Counted from the first letter of the stretch, positions 35,811 through 46,258 are shown. The stretch is DNA of 64,000 nt from Bacteroidia bacterium (GCA_023653095.1 JAMNXP010000011.1:1-64000), one strand, 5' to 3'. Numbers and translations are program-made. The notes: generated by a model not told the origin, from the letters alone.

Positions 35811-37122
35811 GTCGAGGGTCATTGACCTTTTGGAGCAGGAAATAGCTGATAATGAAGAAAATAACCAGGGCTAATACGGAGTTTTGCATGCCCTTTTCGG
35901 GTGAATGCTCTTCTACCCAAGCAAAAGAGAATAATCCAATGACCATGGCTACCTTTTCGGTGATGTCGTAAAAACTGAAGAAGGAAGCGGTGTCTGTGGT
36001 GTTTTCGGGGATGAGTTTAGAATAGGTACTTCTGCTCATAGATTGAATTCCCCCCATAACGGCGCCGACGAAGAAGGCAAGCACGTAAAAGCCCACTTCT
36101 GATTTGTATTCGGCGTCGAACCAAGCACCAATGCAAATGAATACCCAAGAAATTAAGGCTATGGATAGAGATAGTTTATTTCCGTATTTTTTGGAGATCC
36201 AAGAAAACAGGAAGCTCCCTGCAATTCCTACAAATTGAATGATGAGAATGACAGGAATCAGTTTACCTGCAGGAAGTTGCAAAAGTTTAGCGCCAAAATA
36301 AGCAGCAACCAACATAACGGTTTGAACACCCATAGATAGGAATAAAAAAGCTCTGAGGTACATGAGCATGGAGGCAGATTGTTTGATTTGTTTCCACACT
36401 TTTTGGAGTTCGTGAAAACCACTGAAAATATTGCCTTCCTTTTTATTTGTGGCAGGTGTTTTTTTGATTTTCGAGAAGAAAATTTGAGCAAAGCCTATCC
36501 ACCAAATCCCTACGGCGATGAAACAATAGCGGGTGGCTAGTCCTGAAGAAATATCCATTGCGGGAGCAATGGCTTGAATGAAAATGAGGCAGAGTATGAG
36601 CAACGTGCTGCTTCCAATGTAGCCCATGGCGTAACCCCTTGCACTGACTTTGTCCATCATGTCGGCATCGGCAATTTCAGGGAGATAAGAGTTGTAAAAT
36701 ACCGAACTGCTCCAATATCCTATGCTGGCAAAAAAGAGCGATAGCAGTCCCCAGGTAACATCGTTGCCGTTGGCTGTGAAAAAGTAGAGTAGGGCGGTAG
36801 AGAGAGAGCCCAAATAGCAGAAGAACTGCAAAAAGCGCTTTTTATTGCCCTTGGAGTCTGCGATGCCGCTCAGGAGCGGGCTGGTTAAGCAAATGACCAA
36901 GAAGGAAAAGGCGAGAACGTAATTGCTGATAACGGTATTGGTGAAGGTAGAGCCCAAAAACTGGACTTGATCAGAAATGACGTTGCCGAGTTCGTCTTTT
37001 TTTGTGGTAATGGCGGTGTAATAAACCGGAAAAATGGCCGAAGAAATTACGAGTGGGTAAACGCTATTGGCCCAATCATACATGGTCCAAGCGCGCATGG
37101 TGCCTTTATGGTTTTTTTCCAT
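35788..37122 (-). CDS. MFS transporter, UMF1/Atg22-like
   Basis: A 444-residue protein with about 12 membrane segments. The opening RAWTMYDWANSVYPLVISSAIFP is the hallmark of UMF1-family (vacuole-effluxer Atg22-like) transporters, and MGGIQSMSRSTYSKLIPE is the family's second-half signature. Bacterial members are uncharacterised for substrate; the yeast relative exports amino acids from the vacuole. It lies downstream of clpX on the same strand with a 45-bp gap. Confidence 0.88.
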   Translation of the reverse strand: MEKNHKGTMRAWTMYDWANSVYPLVISSAIFPVYYTAITTKKDELGNVISDQVQFLGSTFTNTVISNYVLAFSFLVICLTSPLLSGIADSKGNKKRFLQFFCYLGSLSTALLYFFTANGNDVTWGLLSLFFASIGYWSSSVFYNSYLPEIADADMMDKVSARGYAMGYIGSSTLLILCLIFIQAIAPAMDISSGLATRYCFIAVGIWWIGFAQIFFSKIKKTPATNKKEGNIFSGFHELQKVWKQIKQSASMLMYLRAFLFLSMGVQTVMLVAAYFGAKLLQLPAGKLIPVILIIQFVGIAGSFLFSWISKKYGNKLSLSIALISWVFICIGAWFDAEYKSEVGFYVLAFFVGAVMGGIQSMSRSTYSKLIPENTTDTASFFSFYDITEKVAMVIGLFSFAWVEEHSPEKGMQNSVLALVIFFIISYFLLQKVNDPRLKARNNS

Positions 37123-37167
37123 AGGGCTGCAAGATAAACTAAATTTTGGCTAAATGCTTGTGTAAGT

Positions 37168-38427
37168 TTAGCTGGCAAACTTCAGATCTTGAATGAGATT
37201 CCACTCCTCTTCAGCGATCTTTCTGGTGATGCGTAACTTCTTGGTTTTCTTGTCTCCCGAAGGAATTTCGAACATGAATTTCTTGAAGATCGTTTCACAA
37301 ATACCTCTCAATCCACGAGCGCCCAACTTGTTTTCCATGGCTAATTCCACGATGAAATCAAGAGCATCATCGTCTACATTTAATTGAACTCCTTCCATTT
37401 CAAACAACATTTGATATTGCTTCATGATGGCGTTTTTGGGTTCCGTTAAAATACTTCTGAGCGCTTCTTTATCTAAGGGTTCTAAAGCGGTTACAATAGG
37501 AATACGGCCAATGATTTCAGGAATCAATCCAAAGGTTTTCAAATCTTGGGGATTGATTTGACTCAAAAGTCGTTCAGAATTGATTTCGCGGTGTTCGTTG
37601 CGTTTGAATCCAACAGATTGGTTTTGCAAACGTCTAGAAATGACTTTTTCAATTCCGTCAAAAGCTCCGCCGCAAATAAACAAAATGTTTGAGGTATCGA
37701 TTTTGACGTATTTTTGGTCTGGGTGTTTGCGTCCGCCTTCAGGGGCTACGTTTGCAACGGTTCCTTCCAAGATTTTGAGAAGTCCTTGTTGAACGCCTTC
37801 TCCGCTGACATCTCGAGTGATGGATGGATTATCAGATTTGCGGCTGATTTTATCAATCTCATCGATGTAAACGATGCCTCTTTCTGCCAATTCGGGTTTG
37901 TAGTTAGCCACTTGGAGTAATCGCGAAAGGATGCTTTCAACATCCTCACCTACATAACCTGCTTCTGTCAATACGGTGGCATCTGCAATGGTGAAGGGAA
38001 CGTTCAATAAACGCGCTAAAGACTTAGCAAGTAGGGTTTTACCTGTTCCTGTTTCACCAACCAGCAAGACGTTGCTTTTTTCAATTTCAACGTCGTTGCT
38101 GCTGTGATTTTTATTTTGGATGCGTTTATAGTGGTTATAAACGGCGATAGACAATGACTTTTTAGCTTCGTCTTGGCCAATAACGTATTGATCAAGATGT
38201 TTTTTAATTTCCAAAGGAGTGGGAAGAGAAACGCCTTCGTCAGACCCAGTGAATTTAGTTGGGATATCGCCCGATGGGAGGGAGGTTCCTAATTCTTTGG
38301 CAACAATTTTATGTGCTTGTTCAACACATTGTTCGCAAATGTTTCCATCTAAGCCCGAAATCAAGAGAACAGCTTCCTCTTTCTTTTTACCACAAAACGA
38401 ACAGCTCTGCCCTTTGGAATTTTTCAT
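37168..38427 (-). CDS. clpX: ATP-dependent Clp protease ATP-binding subunit ClpX
   Basis: A 419-residue AAA+ unfoldase that feeds substrates to ClpP. The N-terminal zinc-binding domain shows CSFCGKKK and CEQC. Walker A is [12 protein letters not shown], Walker B is [10 protein letters not shown], and the C-terminal [13 protein letters not shown] block contains sensor-2. It follows clpP with a 12-bp gap, in the conserved order tig-clpP-clpX. Confidence 0.98.
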   Translation of the reverse strand: MKNSKGQSCSFCGKKKEEAVLLISGLDGNICEQCVEQAHKIVAKELGTSLPSGDIPTKFTGSDEGVSLPTPLEIKKHLDQYVIGQDEAKKSLSIAVYNHYKRIQNKNHSSNDVEIEKSNVLLVGETGTGKTLLAKSLARLLNVPFTIADATVLTEAGYVGEDVESILSRLLQVANYKPELAERGIVYIDEIDKISRKSDNPSITRDVSGEGVQQGLLKILEGTVANVAPEGGRKHPDQKYVKIDTSNILFICGGAFDGIEKVISRRLQNQSVGFKRNEHREINSERLLSQINPQDLKTFGLIPEIIGRIPIVTALEPLDKEALRSILTEPKNAIMKQYQMLFEMEGVQLNVDDDALDFIVELAMENKLGARGLRGICETIFKKFMFEIPSGDKKTKKLRITRKIAEEEWNLIQDLKFAS

Positions 38428-38439
38428 TGGAAATTAGCT

Positions 38440-39138
38440 TTATTTGGTTGAACGACGACCTAAAACTTCGTCAATCATACCGTATTCTTTGGCTTCCTCT
38501 GCAGTCATCCAATAGTCGCGGTCACTGTCTTTTTCAATTCTATCGAACGGTTGACCAGAGTGATATGAAAGAATATCGTACAACTCTTTTTTCAACTTAG
38601 AAATTTCTTTGTAGGTGATTTCGATGTCGCTCGCTTGTCCTTGAGCTCCACCCAAAGGTTGGTGAATCATGATACGGCTATGCGGCAACGCAGTTCTTTT
38701 ACCTTTGGCACCAGCAGTCATCAATACGGCACCCATAGAAGCAGCCATACCCGTACAGATGGTAGAAACATCTGAACTGATGTATTGCATGGTATCGTAG
38801 ATTCCTAATCCTGCATAAACACTTCCTCCGGGACTATTTACGTAGATCTGAATATCTCTGTTGGGATTTGCGCTTTCCAAGAACAGCAACTGGCCCATGA
38901 TGATGTTAGCAACGTCATCGTAAATGGGAACTCCCAAAAAGATGATTCTGTCCATCATCAAACGAGAGAAAATATCAATGACGCTCGCGTTCATTTGACG
39001 CTCTTCAATGATGTTTGGCGTAAGGCCATAAATTCCACCCGCTGCAGAAGCAGTCATGTTTGAATATTGATCAACATAAAGACTGTTAATGCCTAAATGC
39101 TTAGTAGCGTACTTTTTAAATTCTTTCCCGTAGTCCAT
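38440..39138 (-). CDS. clpP: ATP-dependent Clp protease proteolytic subunit
   Basis: A 232-residue serine protease subunit of ClpXP. Catalytic Ser134 (GMAASMGA) and His159 (RIMIHQP) are visible, with the oxyanion-region NSPGGSV before them. The N-terminal stretch of about 35 residues before the conserved core suggests a propeptide. On the minus strand a TATCTTTG box (39152-39159) 13 bp before the ATG indicates its own promoter overlapping the tig terminus, besides read-through from tig. Confidence 0.97.
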   Translation of the reverse strand: MDYGKEFKKYATKHLGINSLYVDQYSNMTASAAGGIYGLTPNIIEERQMNASVIDIFSRLMMDRIIFLGVPIYDDVANIIMGQLLFLESANPNRDIQIYVNSPGGSVYAGLGIYDTMQYISSDVSTICTGMAASMGAVLMTAGAKGKRTALPHSRIMIHQPLGGAQGQASDIEITYKEISKLKKELYDILSYHSGQPFDRIEKDSDRDYWMTAEEAKEYGMIDEVLGRRSTK

Positions 39139-39151
39139 AATTCTATATTAA

Positions 39152-39159
39152 CAAAGATA
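39152..39159 (-). promoter_or_regulatory. -7 element of clpP
   Basis: TATCTTTG on the minus strand lies between the tig stop (39172) and the clpP start (39138). It would allow clpPX transcription independent of tig. Confidence 0.5.
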
Positions 39160-39171
39160 TCAAGAAATAGA

Positions 39172-40557
39172 TTACTCTCCGTGAGTGTCTTTATGTTTAT
39201 TTACGTGTTTGAAATAATCTTCCACCGATGTTTTCTTATCGTTGATGCTGATCATTTCACGAGCTTTATCATAAGATTTGCGGTAAATCACGCGATCGCT
39301 CATTTGTCCTACAAATTCACGCTCTTGCAAACGTTTAGCAATAGTTTCGTTCAAAAAGTCTTGACCAATCATGCTAACATCCAAGCCGTATTGCTTGTAC
39401 ATACCCACATAGTAAAGACGAGCTTCTTCAATCACTTCTGCTTGTTCAGCTTTAAGATCGTGTAGTTCAGCCAACTTGTCAATGATCAATCTGCGCTTCA
39501 ACGCGTCTTTCTCTTGAGCATATTTTTCGTCTATGTTTTCGGCGTTGTAATCTTCGGTTTTTGTTTCCATCAACCAACGCTTCAAGAAGTCATCTGGCAA
39601 TTGGATGTCGTGTTTAGACATGATTAAATGTCCAATTTCATGATCCAACCACAACGAAGCTTCGTTTTTGTAGTATTGCTCTAGGTTAGATTTAACTCTT
39701 TCACGGTATTCAGCTTCATTTGCTGGGGTTTCTGTTGGGAAAACCTCTCTGAAATAGTCTTCGTTTAGTTCAGGAAGGATGCGTGATTTAATTTCAGTAA
39801 CATTTACTGAAAAAGAACCTGACAAATCAGCAATTGCTTCTTTAGCCACAGCCAATGCGCTAGTCAATACACTTTCGTTGTTATTGAACAACTCTCTAAC
39901 ATCGCAAGTAGTGGTAAATCCTTTTTCGATGCCAATGAATTGTTTTTGCAACTTCTTATTCTCAATCATTGAAGGTACAAAACTCACCGATTTAGCGGTA
40001 ACACCGCCTTCAAGTGGTTGTCCGTCTTCACCCAATTCATTTACTTCAGCATAAACAATAGATTCAGCATCAGAAATTGTTGCATCATCTAGTTTTGCGT
40101 GACGTTTGCGCGCGTATTCAATGTCTTCATCAATTTCTTTATCGGTTACTTCAATCTGGAAAAGATCTAATTTGTCTTTGGTAGTGAGGTCTAATTCAAA
40201 TTTTGGAGCCAAACCTAGATCGAAAGCAAATACAAAATCTTCAGAATTTTCAATATCCAACTTAGAATCAAAGCGGGTACTTCCTATTGGATAGCCCAAT
40301 GTTTCTAATTTTTGCTCTTCAATAAACTCATTTAATTTTTGAGAAGCAATTTGTTGTATTTCATCGGCAAGAACCGTTTTACCATACATTTTTTGGATCA
40401 TTCCCATGGGTGCTTTCCCAGGACGGAATCCACGAATGGAGGCGGTTTTTTGAATTTTCTTGATTTGTACGTCTACTTTTTCTTGGTAATCAGCTTTCGA
40501 CATTTCAATGAGAACCGAAGCTTCTAGATCGTTGAGTTTTTCTAAACGGATATTCAC
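39172..40557 (-). CDS. tig: Trigger factor
   Basis: A 461-residue ribosome-associated chaperone. The N-terminal ribosome-binding signature is present as the GFRPGKAPMGMIQKMYG loop, and the start MNIRLEKLNDLEASVLIEM matches the family, so the GTG at 40557 is taken as the start. The peptidyl-prolyl isomerase domain is reduced compared with E. coli, as common in Bacteroidota. It is the first gene of a tig-clpP-clpX run. Confidence 0.93.
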   Translation of the reverse strand: MNIRLEKLNDLEASVLIEMSKADYQEKVDVQIKKIQKTASIRGFRPGKAPMGMIQKMYGKTVLADEIQQIASQKLNEFIEEQKLETLGYPIGSTRFDSKLDIENSEDFVFAFDLGLAPKFELDLTTKDKLDLFQIEVTDKEIDEDIEYARKRHAKLDDATISDAESIVYAEVNELGEDGQPLEGGVTAKSVSFVPSMIENKKLQKQFIGIEKGFTTTCDVRELFNNNESVLTSALAVAKEAIADLSGSFSVNVTEIKSRILPELNEDYFREVFPTETPANEAEYRERVKSNLEQYYKNEASLWLDHEIGHLIMSKHDIQLPDDFLKRWLMETKTEDYNAENIDEKYAQEKDALKRRLIIDKLAELHDLKAEQAEVIEEARLYYVGMYKQYGLDVSMIGQDFLNETIAKRLQEREFVGQMSDRVIYRKSYDKAREMISINDKKTSVEDYFKHVNKHKDTHGE

Positions 40558-40583
40558 GACAATAATTAATTAATCTCTTTAAA

Positions 40584-40618
40584 CGAAAAATGGAACCTAT
40601 GTTGAGTTCCATTTTTCG
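40584..40618 (-). terminator. Terminator between tRNA-Leu and tig
   Basis: A perfect 13-bp stem, CGAAAAATGGAAC with GTTCCATTTTTCG, has a 9-nt loop. It lies 6 bp past the 3' end of the minus-strand tRNA-Leu gene and would separate it from tig. It is symmetric and could act in both directions. Confidence 0.75.
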
Positions 40619-40624
40619 GGTTTG

Positions 40625-40706
40625 TGCACGCGGAGGGACTCGAACCCCCACGCCTCGCGGCGCCAGATCCTAAGTCTGGTGCGGCTACCAATTACGCCAC
40701 GCGTGC
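40625..40706 (-). tRNA. tRNA-Leu (anticodon TAG)
   Basis: An 82-nt class II tRNA. Acceptor GCACGCG/CGCGTGC, anticodon stem CCAGA/TCTGG with loop CTTAGGA (anticodon TAG, reading CUN/CUA), a long variable arm (CGCCGCGAGGCG), and T-arm TGGGGGTTCGAGTCCCTCC are all visible. CCA is not encoded. Confidence 0.95.
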
Positions 40707-40763
40707 TAGTTGTTTCTGTGAACCAAAGATTCTTTCGAAACGGGGTTGCAAAAATAATAAAAA

Positions 40764-43082
40764 TTATTCAACTTTTAACACCTTTACGGAATAAGAATAA
40801 ACTTTCTTATTCTTTAGGGTGATTTTGATATCAATTTTCTCGCCGTTAGGCAACATTTGAAACTCTGTTCTTCTGATGTTGGGCTCAAACACTAGGGTTG
40901 AGAACGGTAACATGGGCGACTGTTCTACGTGTCCGCTTACCGTCATTTTTGAAATATGTGGGGCGCTAATCTCAATTTTAGCGTCTTTCAAATCACCATA
41001 CATGGAAAAACTCCATTTTTCAAACATCAAAAGGTTCGGACAATAGCCCTGAGGAGGCCAGCTGATGAAGTTTTTCTGATAATATGCGGAGTCGGCTAAT
41101 TTTTCGCCGGGAGCCACCATCCAAAATACCGAATTGTTTTCGCTAGCTCCAAATCCAAAATACTTGGCATTGGGGGCGAACATATATTGTCTGTTGTACA
41201 GCTCTTGGCTCTTTTGATCTGAAATCAATACTGTTGCGGCAATCGCAGGATTGTTGTCTTTTACCACTTGTGCATATCGAGCGGCTTCAGCTGCACCTTG
41301 AGTGAAGCAAATGTGGGTTTCAGGCGTTGGTTCCCTAGTGAAAACTCCCACTGGAGCATACATCACCGATGCTTCTTGACAACGCTCTCCCTTGTATTCG
41401 CTGAATCTTACCAAATCTCTAACTCCGGCCGCAGTTCTGAAATAGTTGATGCGGTCTGTGATTTTTTCTATCGTAGAGTCAGGCATAGCCCCCGCTTCAC
41501 AACGCTTAGAAATACCTTTCCAGCCTGTGGCAGCAAGGGTTTCATTATTTCTTTTGAAACTGTAGATGCGGGTGTTCTTGTATCGAACTTCAAAATCTTT
41601 GAGAGCAATTTTCTTGTTCAATGAACCTAACATGAGATTCTTGGGATATTCTTTCTTTAACAATTGGTAGAATCCCCAAACCGTTTCCATTTTGCCGTAT
41701 AATGTAAAGGTATCAATGGCCTTAACCAGCAATTTTTCACGATCTGCCAATAAGGCAACTTTTCTCAAAGGAAAATCTTTTACCAGTCCGTCGTTCCACT
41801 TGAACAAATAATCCCAAGTGCTGCCCGTGATATCCGATTTCAACCAATTGCTGTAAGCTTGAAAACGGTATTCTTTGAAGTTTAAGTTCTTAGGATAGGC
41901 AGAAACTGCATGATTGTATAAAGAATACAGCAGTCTACGACTGATGAATGGAGGTGGATTTTTCAAAATCGATTCCAGTCCTTTTTCGTTGATTTGCTGA
42001 GTTTTGTAGGTGACAGGGTACCACTTGTAAAAATAATAGACAATAGCGTTGGAGTTGTTCCTCTCCATAAACGTTTTTAAGCAAGCATTAATGAATGCTG
42101 CACTGTCGGCCAATAAAAATTCGTCATTTTTAGACTTGCAACCGTTTTTAACCAGTGATTTTTTTGCCTGATAGAAAGCCGAATCAAACAGTTTTGCTTC
42201 TGTCAGATCGTTTCGACTTAACAGATAATTCAATTTTTGGATGAAATAATTGTTCTGACTGCTGAGGAAGTATTCGTTGTTGATGTCGTAGTATAATCCG
42301 CGTTGAATCCATCTCAAAACTTCGGCGTTGAGGCCTACTTCTTGTTGCATTTCACGAACTTTCTTATCGATGACGCGTACAATGGTTCTGGTCAATTTAA
42401 TGTCCTTCGGAAACATATCCAACCCCATTTCCACGTAGAAGAACGATGAATCTTCTTTCTTCTCGTTGGCGTAATAATTGGCCAATTCTTGGTACACCTT
42501 GATGTTAAAGGTGTGTTTGTGGGATGCTGCATTTACCGAATCTTGCCAAGCACCGTACATCATAACAGCGGCTTTGGTTAGGTATGGGCCCGCTTTAGCA
42601 TTTTCCTTCAAAAACCAATGACACAAGCCTATATGAGTGAATGCTATGGTGTCTTTGCTCAAGTCGTAACATGTTTGAAAAAGGGGTAAGGCATTTGCAA
42701 ATCGATCTCTGTTGTAAAGATCTAAGGCTTCAATCATGTAAAACTTAGAATACTCTCTATACAGCCACTGGTATTTGGATTTTAGTTCAGCAGTTTCATC
42801 CTTTTTTTCAGCTCTTTCTAGAGATCTAAGTACGTTTTTGGTGTTGGTTCGGACTTCGTTGGGATCTTTAGACGATTTAGCGATTTCAAATTCAGCCCAT
42901 GCCTTGATGTAATTCAATTCGGTCAAGGTTCTGTCTTTGGCAATGCCTTTTTCGCAAATGCCAATGGCTTTTTCGTATCGCTTGCTTTTAATGGCATCAA
43001 TGGCTTTGCCAATGGTTACTGATTGCGCTGAAATGCTGGATATGATCAGCTGGATGAAAATGAAAAGGTATAATTTTCTCAT
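40764..43082 (-). CDS. Secreted TPR protein with a C-terminal CAP/SCP-like domain
   Basis: A 772-residue protein with signal peptide MRKLYLFIFIQLIISSISA. The first 450 residues are helical TPR-like repeats (KRYEKAIGICEKGIAKD, FANALPLFQTCYDLSKD). Residues about 540-680 resemble a CAP (SCP/PR1) domain: ITDRINYFRTAAGVRDLV, the ERCQEASVMYA helix and a later ENNSVFWMV strand. A small beta domain ends the protein. The T9SS gene upstream on the same strand ends 16 bp before its start, so they are probably co-transcribed. The function is unknown; an envelope location is likely. Confidence 0.72.
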   Translation of the reverse strand: MRKLYLFIFIQLIISSISAQSVTIGKAIDAIKSKRYEKAIGICEKGIAKDRTLTELNYIKAWAEFEIAKSSKDPNEVRTNTKNVLRSLERAEKKDETAELKSKYQWLYREYSKFYMIEALDLYNRDRFANALPLFQTCYDLSKDTIAFTHIGLCHWFLKENAKAGPYLTKAAVMMYGAWQDSVNAASHKHTFNIKVYQELANYYANEKKEDSSFFYVEMGLDMFPKDIKLTRTIVRVIDKKVREMQQEVGLNAEVLRWIQRGLYYDINNEYFLSSQNNYFIQKLNYLLSRNDLTEAKLFDSAFYQAKKSLVKNGCKSKNDEFLLADSAAFINACLKTFMERNNSNAIVYYFYKWYPVTYKTQQINEKGLESILKNPPPFISRRLLYSLYNHAVSAYPKNLNFKEYRFQAYSNWLKSDITGSTWDYLFKWNDGLVKDFPLRKVALLADREKLLVKAIDTFTLYGKMETVWGFYQLLKKEYPKNLMLGSLNKKIALKDFEVRYKNTRIYSFKRNNETLAATGWKGISKRCEAGAMPDSTIEKITDRINYFRTAAGVRDLVRFSEYKGERCQEASVMYAPVGVFTREPTPETHICFTQGAAEAARYAQVVKDNNPAIAATVLISDQKSQELYNRQYMFAPNAKYFGFGASENNSVFWMVAPGEKLADSAYYQKNFISWPPQGYCPNLLMFEKWSFSMYGDLKDAKIEISAPHISKMTVSGHVEQSPMLPFSTLVFEPNIRRTEFQMLPNGEKIDIKITLKNKKVYSYSVKVLKVE

Positions 43083-43098
43083 GAAGAAGTTACTTTAG

Positions 43099-44142
43099 TT
43101 ATTTGAGTAACATGAATGATTGACTTTTTATTTTACGGAACGTGTCGTTTCCGATTAATTCTAAATGAACAATGTAGAATCCATCAGGACAAATCTCACC
43201 CATAAAGGTTCCGTCCCAGCCTTGATTTAGGCCTTCTTGTTCGTATAGTTTTTCGCCCCAACGATTGAAGATCATCATTTTCATGTATTTGAATCCTTCA
43301 ATGTATGGAGTGTAAATGTCATTTGGAGCTGCAGCATTGGGTGTGAATGCTGTTGGTAACCATACTACTGGCGGACAGCTATCTATGAGGTTTACATCGT
43401 CTGTAGCGGTGCAACCATCGGGGCTGGTTACGGTTACTTTATAGTTTCCGGCGGTGTTGGCGGTGATGGATACGCTGTTTTCTCCGGTGGGCACCCATGA
43501 ATAGGTATTGCCAGCGGTGAATCCAGCATCCAAAATGATGGAAATGTTTCTACATACAAATCTATCTCCACCCAATTCAACGGTAGGTCGAACGCCTTGT
43601 CTCACGGTAATGGTTTTCTCAGAAGAGTCACAAATATTTTTTACTTTGATTTTATAAGTTCCGGCTTTGGTGACGGTTAGTTTTTGTAAAGTATCTCCTG
43701 GTTTTAGGGTCACATCAGGGCTAGACCATATATATTTATTGTATTGGCTCGGATTTCCTGCGTCGAGAATGAGGTTGATGTTGGTTGAGCAGATGATGGT
43801 ATCTCTCATGGGGATGGGCGCGAGGGTACCGTCAATGACCAAAACATAAGCGTCGTTACTTTTGCGAGTGCCGCTTTGAAATGTGCTTGTGCATGTGGCT
43901 TTATACAGCCCTGTATTGGGATATTGTATTGTTGGTTCTCTAAGTGTAGAAGTGCCTGGAGTGCCACCTTCGAAGGTCCATTCCCAAGCAACGCTGGGTT
44001 CGGAACCGCCGGTATTGAACTCACTAAATTTCACCGAACTGCCTTTGCAAATGATGACTGAGGGAGTTTGACTCCACAGTTTTTGGGTTGGTGCAGCTAT
44101 TAAAAGCGTGAAAATCAGGATTTTGGCGTATGCGATTTTCAT
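43099..44142 (-). CDS. PKD and gliding-motility C-terminal-domain surface protein
   Basis: A 347-residue exported protein. The ATG at 44142 gives signal peptide MKIAYAKILIFTLLIAAPTQKLWS; the longer frame from 44169 starts with GTG. A PKD domain (WEWTFEGGTPGTSTLREPTI) comes first, then two Ig-like modules with Cys-bounded strands, then a gliding-motility C-terminal domain (FTPNAAAPNDIYTPY, IFNRWGEKLYE). It should leave the cell by T9SS. A TACTTTTG -7 box on the minus strand (44159-44166) lies in a GTGTAC...GTACAC palindrome just before the start. Confidence 0.87.
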   Translation of the reverse strand: MKIAYAKILIFTLLIAAPTQKLWSQTPSVIICKGSSVKFSEFNTGGSEPSVAWEWTFEGGTPGTSTLREPTIQYPNTGLYKATCTSTFQSGTRKSNDAYVLVIDGTLAPIPMRDTIICSTNINLILDAGNPSQYNKYIWSSPDVTLKPGDTLQKLTVTKAGTYKIKVKNICDSSEKTITVRQGVRPTVELGGDRFVCRNISIILDAGFTAGNTYSWVPTGENSVSITANTAGNYKVTVTSPDGCTATDDVNLIDSCPPVVWLPTAFTPNAAAPNDIYTPYIEGFKYMKMMIFNRWGEKLYEQEGLNQGWDGTFMGEICPDGFYIVHLELIGNDTFRKIKSQSFMLLK

Positions 44143-44208
44143 AGAGTTCAGATGTGTACAAAAGTACACAGAAAAATCAAATTTGGAACTTTTCTTATTC
44201 TCCTATTG

Positions 44209-45426
44209 TCAAGCCTTTCTATTAGCCAAAAGCACGGGCGCGCTGCCGTCAAACGGATTGTCAAATCGGCCAATGGTTTTAGCGTCCATGCCGTTGGCTC
44301 TCTTGACCGCGCTATCGCCGTAACGCAGCCTGATGCGATCCATGGCTTCGTACAAATGAATCATTTCTTCGGTTTCTTCGAAGAGGTTGATTTGGTAGCC
44401 CCCGCTGACCAAGTCGCTGAATCGAACTCCCACCAAGCGAATGAGCTGCCTCCGTTGGAAGAGTTTGTCAAACAATTCTAAGGTGCGTTTGATGAGGGTG
44501 TGATCTGCGCTGGTGTAAGGAATTTTGGCCTGTGCGGAGTAGGTGTTGAAGTCGCTGTACCTGATTTTTACGGTCACGCAGGCGCACAATTTGTGGCCTT
44601 TTCTGAGCTGAAAGGCGAGGTTTTCTGCCATGGCACTGAGCAAGTTTCGAAGTTTGACCACGTCAATGGTATCGCTCTCAAAAGTTCTCTCGGTGCTGAT
44701 GCTTTTTCTCTCGTGGAAGGGAATGACAGGTCGGTCGTCAATGCCGTGAGCCTTTTGCCAAATCTCAACACCTGGTTTATGCAAGGTTTTGAAAATCAGT
44801 TCTTTGGGGATTTCTTGCAGGGTTCTGATGTACTGAATGCCCAATTGCCGGAGTGTTTTATAGGTTTCTCCGCCTACGCCGGGGATGGTTTTGACGGATA
44901 GGGGCGACAAAAACCTCTTTTCAGATCCGTGCTCCACGAATTTTTGTCCGGCCGGCTTTGCCACTCCCGTAGCAATTTTACTGACGGTTTTGTTGGCTGA
45001 TAGACCAAAACTGATGGGTAGACCGGTTTCTTTTTCGATTTTCTGCTTCAGTTCTTGGTTCATCTTCCAACACCCGAAGAAACGATCCATGCCGGTAAGA
45101 TCAATATAGAATTCATCGATGCTGCTTTTCTCGTAAAGGGGCACCGACTCTGCGATGATTTCGGTCACCATCTGCGAATATTTGCTGTACAGGTGCGAGT
45201 CGCCGCGAATGTAAATGGCATCAGGACAAAGCATTCGGGCTTGCTTCATGGGCATGGCGCTGTGCACCCCAAATTTTCGGGCTTCGTAACTGCAGCTAGC
45301 CACCACTCCGCGATCGCTCATTCCGCCAATGATCAAAGGCCTTCCCTTGAATGAGGAATTCTGCAACCTCTCCACACTCACAAAAAAGGAGTCTAAATCC
45401 ATGTGAGAAATATGCCTCTCTTTCAT
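44209..45426 (-). CDS. dinB: DNA polymerase IV (Y family)
   Basis: A 405-residue translesion polymerase. HMDLDSFFVSVERLQN carries the first metal Asp, and SSIDEFYIDLTGMD carries the second (Asp-Glu). The helix-hairpin-helix VKTIPGVGGETYKTLRQLGI and the little-finger domain complete the expected order. Such enzymes are usually damage-inducible, but no SOS box was recognised upstream. It is divergent from the SDR gene. Confidence 0.95.
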   Translation of the reverse strand: MKERHISHMDLDSFFVSVERLQNSSFKGRPLIIGGMSDRGVVASCSYEARKFGVHSAMPMKQARMLCPDAIYIRGDSHLYSKYSQMVTEIIAESVPLYEKSSIDEFYIDLTGMDRFFGCWKMNQELKQKIEKETGLPISFGLSANKTVSKIATGVAKPAGQKFVEHGSEKRFLSPLSVKTIPGVGGETYKTLRQLGIQYIRTLQEIPKELIFKTLHKPGVEIWQKAHGIDDRPVIPFHERKSISTERTFESDTIDVVKLRNLLSAMAENLAFQLRKGHKLCACVTVKIRYSDFNTYSAQAKIPYTSADHTLIKRTLELFDKLFQRRQLIRLVGVRFSDLVSGGYQINLFEETEEMIHLYEAMDRIRLRYGDSAVKRANGMDAKTIGRFDNPFDGSAPVLLANRKA

Positions 45427-45535
45427 TTTGATTAAAATATTGACAATTATATGGCTGTAAATTAATCAAAATTAACGAATCGTGCAAATTCTAAAAAAAT
45501 TAAACCAAACCCCCTTCAAATTGTTAGTCTTTCAA

Positions 45536-46228
45536 ATGAAAAATTACGTTGTCATTGGCGGGACTTCTGGAATAGGACAAGCCCTGGTTGAACTGCTTTC
45601 AAGAGATAATCAAGTGTGGTACACCGGTAGAAGTCCCCAAGAACCACAAAATCCCAACTGCCATGCCATTGCTTTGGATGTAACCCAAGAAGACCTCGAT
45701 TTTTCATGGTTGCCAGACACCCTTCACGGCATCGCCTATTGCGTGGGAGCCATAGCGCTCAAGCCTTTCCACCGAATCAAACCCCAAGAATTTGTGGATG
45801 ATTTTCAAAAACAATCGTTAGGGGCTGTGAAAACATTGCAAGCCGCATTCAACTCTTTAAAGAACGCAGAAAATGCCTCAGTGGTGTTGTTCTCTACCGT
45901 GGCCGTGCAAACCGGTTTCCCTTTCCATACCTTGGTTAGCTCATCGAAAGGGGCCATCGAAGGACTAACTCGCGCGCTAGCCGCCGAGTGGGCTCCAAAA
46001 GTGAGGGTAAACGCCATTGCTCCGTCCATTACCCAAACTCCTTTGGCTGGATCGCTGTTGAATTCCCCCGAAAAAATTGAAGCGAATGCTTCAAGACATC
46101 CCCTGAAAAAAATAGGACAACCCCACGACATTGCCAAACTCGCGCAGTTTCTGCTGTCTGAAGATTCATCGTGGATTACCGGACAGATTCATCATATTGA
46201 CGGTGGAATTTCCAACATCAAAATTTAA
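45536..46228 (+). CDS. Short-chain dehydrogenase/reductase in a photolyase-like cluster
   Basis: A 230-residue SDR. The NAD(P) loop is GGTSGIGQ near residue 8, the catalytic Ser lies in VVLFSTVAVQ, and the usual YxxxK is altered: the corresponding segment is HTLVSSSKGAIEG, with Lys present but Ser in place of Tyr. That may mean changed chemistry. The ATG at 45536 fits the Rossmann start; a GTG at 45482 would add 18 residues. It is the first gene of five closely spaced genes that include the FAD-binding photolyase-like protein. Confidence 0.82.
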   Translation: MKNYVVIGGTSGIGQALVELLSRDNQVWYTGRSPQEPQNPNCHAIALDVTQEDLDFSWLPDTLHGIAYCVGAIALKPFHRIKPQEFVDDFQKQSLGAVKTLQAAFNSLKNAENASVVLFSTVAVQTGFPFHTLVSSSKGAIEGLTRALAAEWAPKVRVNAIAPSITQTPLAGSLLNSPEKIEANASRHPLKKIGQPHDIAKLAQFLLSEDSSWITGQIHHIDGGISNIKI

Positions 46229-46258
46229 CGCAAACCTTCTGCGCCGAACCGCCCATCC

